Positions 1 to 4,446 of a stretch of 6,307 nucleotides of DNA are shown in pieces. The position numbers and the translations under genes were made by a program. The notes under the pieces are model-generated. The model saw nothing but the letters and a program-made list of their open reading frames with translations, was not told the origin of the DNA and searched no databases. Where the stretch lies: the NCBI GenBank assembly GCA_032123435.1, contig JAQBFJ010000110.1:1-6307 (forward strand), given 5' to 3'. The stretch is from JAQBFJ01 sp032123435. Lineage in GTDB: Bacteria; Verrucomicrobiota; Kiritimatiellia; UBA8416; JAQBFJ01. How positions within the stretch are numbered: the stretch's first letter is position 1; the number at the start of each line of letters is the position of its first letter.

Positions 1-437
1 CCTATGACGCCCAGCGTCCTCCCCTTTAGCCCGCGTGACTTCCCGTATTCGGCTTTCCGCCACTTACCGTTCCGTAGATCACTACACGCCTGGGCCATTC
101 TTCGGTCGGCGGTTATAAGAAAACCAAGCGCCAACTCCGCAACTGCATCGGTATTCGTGCCAGGGCAGTTCGACACATAAACGCCGCGCTGACTGGCCGT
201 ATCAACATCTATGGTATTAACACCAGCACCGGCACGTATTATTAACTTAAGCGCGGACGCTGATTGTATCGTCTCCTTTGTCACCTTTGTAGACCGTACA
301 ATAAGGATTTCGGAATCACCAATAGCATCAGGTAAATCTTCAGCGCTCAATTTGGGATTAACAACAGGTTCGCATCCCAGTTCTTTCAAACTTGTGATTG
401 TGTTCTCGGCAATTTTGTCGGCTACAAGTACTTTCAT
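1..437 (-). CDS. serA: D-3-phosphoglycerate dehydrogenase, N-terminal part (cut by the left edge)
   Basis: This reading frame has a start but runs off the left edge; 145 complete residues are visible. It would oxidise 3-phosphoglycerate to 3-phosphohydroxypyruvate with NAD, the first step of serine synthesis, in the cytoplasm. The visible part is the N-terminal substrate-binding region of the D-isomer 2-hydroxyacid dehydrogenase family: a start MKVLVADKIA, the VRSTKVTKETI segment at about 47-57, IIRAGAGVNTID at 66-77, and SNCPGTNTDAVAELAL at about 89-104. The sequence stops at GRTLGVIG, the first glycines of the NAD-binding Rossmann motif, so the catalytic Arg, Glu and His and any C-terminal regulatory domain lie outside. 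The ATG at 437 is preceded by a near-perfect ribosome binding site. The RAGAGVNTID and NTDAVAEL wording favours SerA over glycerate, formate or lactate dehydrogenases, but another 2-hydroxyacid dehydrogenase is possible without the C-terminus. No serC is visible on the upstream side. Confidence 0.85.
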   Translation of the reverse strand, partial: MKVLVADKIAENTITSLKELGCEPVVNPKLSAEDLPDAIGDSEILIVRSTKVTKETIQSASALKLIIRAGAGVNTIDVDTASQRGVYVSNCPGTNTDAVAELALGFLITADRRMAQACSDLRNGKWRKAEYGKSRGLKGRTLGVI

Positions 438-440
438 TAT

Positions 441-447
441 ACCTCCT
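441..447 (-). promoter_or_regulatory. Ribosome binding site of serA
   Basis: On the minus strand AGGAGGT lies three bases before the ATG at 437. It matches the anti-Shine-Dalgarno consensus along its length, although the spacing is short. It fixes the serA start. No convincing -35/-10 pair could be assigned in the 100 bases further upstream. Confidence 0.8.
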
Positions 448-540
448 GTATCTATTTAGCATCCGAAGAAAATTTCTTTAACATTTAGACCGGATCAAGA
501 GAAGATATTTTTATCCGGATTTCTTGAACCATCTTATCTT

Positions 541-680
541 AATCTTGCCTGCCCTTCGTAGCTTATTAGCGAAGTAGGGTTAATCCTGCCGTGCCTCGCC
601 GAAGCCTTCTTGCGAAGGCGGGTTTATCCCGTCAAAATTCCCGCGCCTCGGCGTAGTTTTCCTGACGAAGCCGGGTCCCC
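541..680 (-). repeat. Array of three degenerate ~50-bp GC-rich hairpin modules
   Basis: Read on the minus strand, this stretch holds three successive related modules, at about 680-634, 633-580 and 588-541. The core is CCCGCCTTCGC, then AAGCTTCGGCGAGGC, then GGCAGGAT. The middle copy is the best preserved and matches the lone copy at 2711-2763 at roughly 46 of 54 positions by eye. The first and third copies are more diverged (CCCGGCTTCGTC and CCCTACTTCGC at the equivalent place). Each good copy can fold: GCCT(T)CGC pairs with GCGAGGC with one bulged T. The array begins 43 bases after the receptor stop codon and fills most of the gap before serA, so it may act as a transcript 3' end or stabiliser like REP elements. 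That role is an inference. It has no open frame and no transposase beside it. Confidence 0.75.
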
Positions 681-722
681 ACTTGGTCATTGGATATTCA
701 ATTTTCTTAGTTGCATCTCGTT

Positions 723-2597
723 TCAGAAAACCAGCTCTAGGCCGCCCAACACTCTCCTGCCCGGCTGATCAAGACCTGGAAAATCCTGATATTCCTTATC
801 AAAAATATTATCAACATTCAACGAAATCCATGCATTCTCGGCAACCTTGATACGGCTACGCCAATCGACCGTTACATATTCATTCAGTCTGTTTTCAGAC
901 GTATTCCCGGCATCACCATATCTCGAATCGACATAACGGCAGGACAAGGAGTGCATCATGCCTTTTTTCCGGTATTTTAATCCTATATTGGCTTTGTCTT
1001 TCGCCAGATACGCTAATTCATTGCCCTCTATCCTGGGATCGGCCAGGAATTCGTCATAAGACCCTTTTGTAAGCGAGTAATTGGCAAACCCCGATAACGT
1101 ATCGGTAATCTTTAGTCTGAATACCGTTTCGAATCCATACGTTCTTACACGCGTTGCGTTGCGAATACGAAATATGCCGTCGGATTCCATCATGAAATCA
1201 AAACTGTCTTTCATATGATTATCAAATACAGACAACTCAGCGCCCAAACGCTCGCCAAACCTCTTCCTAATGCCTGTTTCATAGGCAGTCATGGATTCAG
1301 GCTCCAGATCGGGATTGCCTTCAAACCTCATGCCCCAGTAAACAACATTGACAAAACGGTCTGACAAACCAGGCGCTCTATGCGCGCGATTAACGGAAGC
1401 GAACAACTCCATATCCTGAGAAACATTCCACAACACCCCTAGTCTGGGACTGAACTCATCGCCGTAATCACGATTATAATCATCACGAAGCCCAACCGTA
1501 ATCCTGACGGCTTCCATCACGTGAATCTCATCCTGCGCGTATAACGAGCTTACTGAGGCATGCTCATCTATCGGCCCCTGCACTTCATCAATATCAACGC
1601 TTTCACGACGCGCCTCCAGTCCAAAAGTAACAAGGTTAATGTCACCCAGCCACAAGGATTGCTCCAGCTCCCCGGCAACGGTATATTGTTCATATATTCC
1701 TTCACCTGGATATTTCCAGTCGTATTCATGATTTTCAGTGCTTCTATAAAGACGAGCCTTCAATATGGCTTGCGATTCTTCATGCCATTGCCATGTATAC
1801 GCGACTGCTTCATAGTTTTTTCTTGTTTCTCTTTCGCTGTCCTCGTCCGTGCCTTCGCCTGCATATTGTCCAAGAAACAGACGTATTTCTTTGTTTTCGT
1901 CAATAGCGAGTCCAATATTTGCCGTAATGTTCCGGGCCAACCAGTCCCTGTCCGTTCCGTCGGAATTATCGATATAACCGTCCGTTTCGACATGACTGCC
2001 AGTTAAAAGATAGTCCCACACGCCCAGTTGTCCGCCATAATTCAATTTGTAATGGCGCGTATTATTTTCGCCTACGGCAGAACTTATTTCCATGCGTCCA
2101 CCCTTAACATCGCCTCTGCGCGTCACGATATTGATTACTCCGCCCATGGCTCCTGACCCATACAGCGCGGATGCCGGTCCTTTGAGTATTTCTATTCGTT
2201 CTATACCGTCAGCGGGCAGGAGCGCAAACTCTGCATTGCCCTGGTATTGATCGTTGACTCTTCGTCCATCGACGAGAACAAGCACCCGTTTGCTCTGGTA
2301 ACCGGGTGTTAGACCGCGCAAGTTAAGTTTTATGGCCGAACCCGGGTACCCGCTCCCCTGTAGATCAACACCTGCTATGGTCTTAAACAATTCATCAACA
2401 CTGACTGCATTTGCCGATTCGATTTCAGCCCGATCCATAACATCCACGCTCGCCGGCACATCGTTAATGCTCTTTGCTGTTCGCGTGGCGGCAACAATGA
2501 TTTCATCCTCCGAATACACGCGACCGCACATAGTAGCAGACATCAACAAAATCACCATGCATAGACCTGAAAACGTTCTCTTCTTTATAATTCTCAT
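723..2597 (-). CDS. TonB-dependent outer-membrane receptor (BtuB/CirA-like), substrate unknown
   Basis: The product is a 624-residue outer-membrane gated barrel that would import a scarce ligand such as an iron chelate, cobalamin or another metal complex, using energy from TonB-ExbB-ExbD. Residues 1-29 form a signal peptide (basic MRIIKKR, hydrophobic core, cleavage likely after VYS). A TonB-box-like EIIVAAT follows at 32-38. The plug spans about 46-160 and contains LRGLTPGY, VLVLVDGRRVND and IERIEILKGPASALYGSGAMGGVINIVTR in two adjoining pieces, all typical of the family. The barrel fills the rest, with the family motif GNPDLEPE, a late NIFDKEYQ and the usual C-terminal aromatic residue (LVF). 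The frame is open 20 codons further upstream to 2657, but that extension would bury the signal peptide and has no ribosome binding site, so I start at 2597. No tonB, ABC transporter or siderophore gene is visible, and no cobalamin riboswitch core was recognised upstream, so the ligand cannot be named. Confidence 0.93.
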   Translation of the reverse strand: MRIIKKRTFSGLCMVILLMSATMCGRVYSEDEIIVAATRTAKSINDVPASVDVMDRAEIESANAVSVDELFKTIAGVDLQGSGYPGSAIKLNLRGLTPGYQSKRVLVLVDGRRVNDQYQGNAEFALLPADGIERIEILKGPASALYGSGAMGGVINIVTRRGDVKGGRMEISSAVGENNTRHYKLNYGGQLGVWDYLLTGSHVETDGYIDNSDGTDRDWLARNITANIGLAIDENKEIRLFLGQYAGEGTDEDSERETRKNYEAVAYTWQWHEESQAILKARLYRSTENHEYDWKYPGEGIYEQYTVAGELEQSLWLGDINLVTFGLEARRESVDIDEVQGPIDEHASVSSLYAQDEIHVMEAVRITVGLRDDYNRDYGDEFSPRLGVLWNVSQDMELFASVNRAHRAPGLSDRFVNVVYWGMRFEGNPDLEPESMTAYETGIRKRFGERLGAELSVFDNHMKDSFDFMMESDGIFRIRNATRVRTYGFETVFRLKITDTLSGFANYSLTKGSYDEFLADPRIEGNELAYLAKDKANIGLKYRKKGMMHSLSCRYVDSRYGDAGNTSENRLNEYVTVDWRSRIKVAENAWISLNVDNIFDKEYQDFPGLDQPGRRVLGGLELVF

Positions 2598-2598
2598 A

Positions 2599-2606
2599 CT
2601 CTCTCC
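2599..2606 (-). promoter_or_regulatory. Ribosome binding site of the TonB-dependent receptor
   Basis: GGAGAGAG on the minus strand, with its GGAG core five bases before the ATG at 2597. The longer reading frame's ATG at 2657 has no such motif before it. This, with the signal peptide, decides the start. The 60 bases upstream are AT-rich (TTAATTAAATATGATAAAA) and could contain a promoter, but no good -35 box is seen. Confidence 0.75.
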
Positions 2607-2710
2607 ATAGCAGTTACGTAAAGTTTTATCATATTTAATTAATACGAATGAAGACATGTTTTTATTAGCCTGAATACTGCATGAGGGTTAGCAAGGAAAG
2701 ACGGTTTTTT

Positions 2711-2763
2711 GACAGGATGACCCGCCTTCGCAGGAAAGCTTCGGCGAGGCAAGGCAGGATAAA
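2711..2763 (+). repeat. Single copy of the hairpin module, opposite orientation to 541-680
   Basis: This begins GACAGGATGACCCGCC, continues through GCTTCGGCGAGGC and ends GGCAGGATAAA. It is the plus-strand counterpart of the middle module at 580-633, with about eight differences including one indel. Its stem GCCT(T)CGC / GCGAGGC is intact, which is the same folding as the other copy. The copies therefore flank the TonB receptor gene in inverted orientation. Confidence 0.75.
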
Positions 2764-2933
2764 GAAAGAGATGAGAGTTTCTTTTGACCAATCTTCTTCG
2801 CCTGATGCTGATACAGCGAGGCTGATAACAGGAGGAAGAGAAAGCATTTTACAGGACGACAGTGATGGAGAAGATTTGTATCCCAAGACCCGGCGTTAAC
2901 CAACGATTTTTATTTTCTGAACATCAGAGATAG

Positions 2934-2977
2934 TCGTGAAATCTAAATAGAATTATTAGTCTATTTAGATTTCACGA
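2934..2977. repeat. 18-bp perfect inverted repeat with 8-bp loop
   Basis: The left arm at 2934-2951 (TCGTGAAATCTAAATAGA) is the exact reverse complement of the right arm at 2960-2977; the loop is ATTATTAG. It lies 68 bases beyond the permease stop in that gene's direction. It could be a transcript-ending hairpin, but the stem is AT-rich and no run of T follows directly on either strand, so it is not a standard intrinsic terminator. An operator or the core of a small palindromic mobile element is equally possible. Confidence 0.7.
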
Positions 2978-2987
2978 ATCCAGTATT

Positions 2988-3019
2988 TCATCAATCTCGT
3001 CAATCCTGTTATCCTGTCA
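2988..3019. repeat. Short degenerate tandem repeat ending in ATCCTGT-T-ATCCTGTCA
   Basis: ATCCTGT occurs at 3003-3009 and again at 3011-3017. It is preceded by the similar steps TCATCAATC and TCGTCAATC, giving an imperfect period of about 8-9 bases. The last 11 bases (TTATCCTGTCA, 3009-3019) are the inverse of TGACAGGATGA at 2710-2720 with one mismatch. The sequence resembles intergenic repeats of the AATCCTGTTATCCTGTC type that I associate with many environmental bacterial genomes; this is from memory. Confidence 0.5.
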
Positions 3020-3045
3020 GAAATATTCTCTCAAAGATATTCATG

Positions 3046-4389
3046 TTACACAGCCGACAACACAATATCGGTAGCCGAAAGAAAACCTATGACCCACATT
3101 ACCGGGGAAATAGTGCGTATCTTGCCTACAGCCATCATGACCAGTATATATGACACGAACCCGAAACTTATTCCAGTACTTATACTGTAAGTGAGCGGCA
3201 TTAGAATTATCGTAAAGAAAGCGGGTAGCGCCACTTCAAAATCATGAAAATCAATTCGCAGAACACTTTTAAACATATAAACGCCAACAACTATAAGGGC
3301 CGGCGCTGTCGCATATTCCGGCACAATGGCAATCAGCGGCGTAACAAATAAAGCACATAGGAACAGGGCGGCAGTAACAACGCTCGCCAGTCCCGACCGG
3401 CCGCCTTGCGCGATACCTGCGCCTGATTCAATATACGTCGTGGTTGTACTGGTGCCCAGCAACGCGCCTGCAATCGTAGCAACGGCGTCAACAGTCAATA
3501 TTTTGTCTATTTTTTTGATACTGCCGTCTTCTTCGACAAGTCCTGCTTCATACGAGCAGGCTACGATTGTTCCAACCGAATCAAATAGATCAACGAACAT
3601 GAACGAGAAGATCGACCCCAGCAGTCCCCATCTCAACGCGCCGACAATATCAACTTTCAGGAATACCGACATGAATGAAGGCGGCAGGCACACAAGCGCA
3701 CGCAGATGCTGAAACAATCCTGCATTTTCACCCGCATCAGCTGTCAACGGCAAGCGGACCTCGTCAATAAAGATAAGGGCCAGAATCGTCGTCAGCATAA
3801 CACCTATCAGGATTGAACCTTTAATACGTTTTGCTTCCATAAGGATTATGGTTGCCAGGCCCGCCAGTCCAAGAACAACCGGTAAAGTAAATTTATCCAG
3901 CATATGCACAAGTGTTACCGGATGATCCACCACCAGGCCAAGCTTCTGAAATCCTATAAACGTGATAAACAGGCCTATCCCGGAAGCTATTCCGAGTCTC
4001 ATGTGAACAGGAATTGCCTTGACCACCTTGGCTCTGATTCCGCAGACCGTGAGCAGGAAGAAAAAAACTCCCGACATGAATACAACGCCAAGCCCAGTCT
4101 GCCATGATATGCCCTTCCCCATAACGAGTGCGTAAGTAAATGCCGCGTTCAGCCCCATCCCAGGCGCCATGGCGAACGGAACGTTAGCCCAGAGTCCTAC
4201 CAGAAGCGTTCCAAAAGCGGATGCCAGAATGGTCGCTGTAATAAGCGCGCTTTTATCCATGCCGGTTTCGCTGAGTATATTGGGATTCACGAATATAATA
4301 TAAGCCATGGTAAGAAACGTGGTAATACCGGCAATGATTTCTCTGGACACGGTTGTGCCCAACTCTTCCAATTTGAAAAAACGTTTCAT
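3046..4389 (-). CDS. NCS2-family (AzgA/PbuG-type) purine permease
   Basis: The product is a 447-residue inner-membrane proton symporter, predicted to import hypoxanthine, guanine or adenine. The length and nearly continuous hydrophobic segments fit the AzgA branch of the nucleobase-cation symporter 2 family. Recognisable family segments are SREIIAGITTFLTMAYIIFVNP in TM1 (about 15-36), NVPFAMAPGMGLNAAF (69-84), FVDLFDSVGT (265-274), and GTSTTTTYIESGAGIAQGG followed by RSGL (312-334), which is the substrate-site region carrying the glutamate of the YIES motif. The adjoining SVLRIDFHDFEVALPAF is also typical. An in-frame ATG exists 11 codons upstream at 4422 but lacks a ribosome binding site, whereas the ATG at 4389 follows GGGAG and gives the usual MKRFFKLEELGTT N-terminus. 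It lies 57 bases after the upstream gene, too short for a complete purine riboswitch, so it may be cotranscribed. Which purine it carries cannot be settled from sequence alone. Confidence 0.95.
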   Translation of the reverse strand: MKRFFKLEELGTTVSREIIAGITTFLTMAYIIFVNPNILSETGMDKSALITATILASAFGTLLVGLWANVPFAMAPGMGLNAAFTYALVMGKGISWQTGLGVVFMSGVFFFLLTVCGIRAKVVKAIPVHMRLGIASGIGLFITFIGFQKLGLVVDHPVTLVHMLDKFTLPVVLGLAGLATIILMEAKRIKGSILIGVMLTTILALIFIDEVRLPLTADAGENAGLFQHLRALVCLPPSFMSVFLKVDIVGALRWGLLGSIFSFMFVDLFDSVGTIVACSYEAGLVEEDGSIKKIDKILTVDAVATIAGALLGTSTTTTYIESGAGIAQGGRSGLASVVTAALFLCALFVTPLIAIVPEYATAPALIVVGVYMFKSVLRIDFHDFEVALPAFFTIILMPLTYSISTGISFGFVSYILVMMAVGKIRTISPVMWVIGFLSATDIVLSAV

Positions 4390-4398
4390 AAGAAGTAT

Positions 4399-4403
4399 CT
4401 CCC
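4399..4403 (-). promoter_or_regulatory. Ribosome binding site of the purine permease
   Basis: GGGAG on the minus strand, nine bases before the ATG at 4389, within a purine-rich GGGGAGAGGGAG tract. It supports the shorter start over the ATG at 4422. Confidence 0.7.
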
Positions 4404-4446
4404 TCTCCCCTTTTATGGACATGAAGTCGAGAGCCTAATGAATCCG

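Larger units (their letters stand above)
2598..3045. other. 448-bp intergenic region between permease and receptor genes
   Basis: No convincing gene lies here. Short open frames of about 70 codons exist on both strands over 2665-2903, but they overlap one another, run through the GC-rich repeat module, lack good ribosome binding sites and give low-complexity products I do not recognise. The region contains a receptor leader, one hairpin module (2711-2763), an 18-bp palindrome (2934-2977) and a short ATCCTGT repeat (3003-3018). A smaller imperfect hairpin (GCCT, GCTG, loop ATA, CAGC, AGGC) sits at 2800-2822. The receptor promoter should be in this region. Confidence 0.6.

Noticed and set aside
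211..459. 82-codon plus-strand frame over the serA start.
   Set aside because: It is antisense to the SerA substrate-binding region and has no ribosome binding site. The minus-strand frame is clearly the real gene.
484..520. CCGGAT/ATCCGG inverted repeat upstream of serA, considered as an operator or leader hairpin.
   Set aside because: Only six pairs with a 17-base loop, which is within chance expectation for the region.
1560..2006. 148-codon plus-strand frame inside the TonB receptor gene.
   Set aside because: It is antisense to a well-supported receptor barrel, has no ribosome binding site, and its Cys/Phe-rich composition is typical of a shadow frame.
2800..2822. Imperfect hairpin GCCT-GCTG-ATA-CAGC-AGGC as a possible small RNA or terminator.
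   Set aside because: Eight pairs are interrupted by a 3x1 internal loop and no T-tract follows, so the support is too weak for a separate feature.
2665..2903. Three overlapping frames of about 71-73 codons in the receptor-permease gap, considered as small genes or a decayed gene.
   Set aside because: They cross the dispersed hairpin module, which accounts for part of their sequence (such as LPCLAEAFLRR), and they lack start signals and recognisable homology.
2598..3045. Cobalamin riboswitch upstream of the BtuB-like receptor.
   Set aside because: I could not find the conserved B12-box-like GCCACTG/AGCCGGTGAGA-type core on the minus strand. A covariance search would be needed to exclude a diverged form.
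3326..3712. 128-codon plus-strand frame inside the permease gene.
   Set aside because: It is antisense to conserved permease motifs and its product matches no family I recognise.
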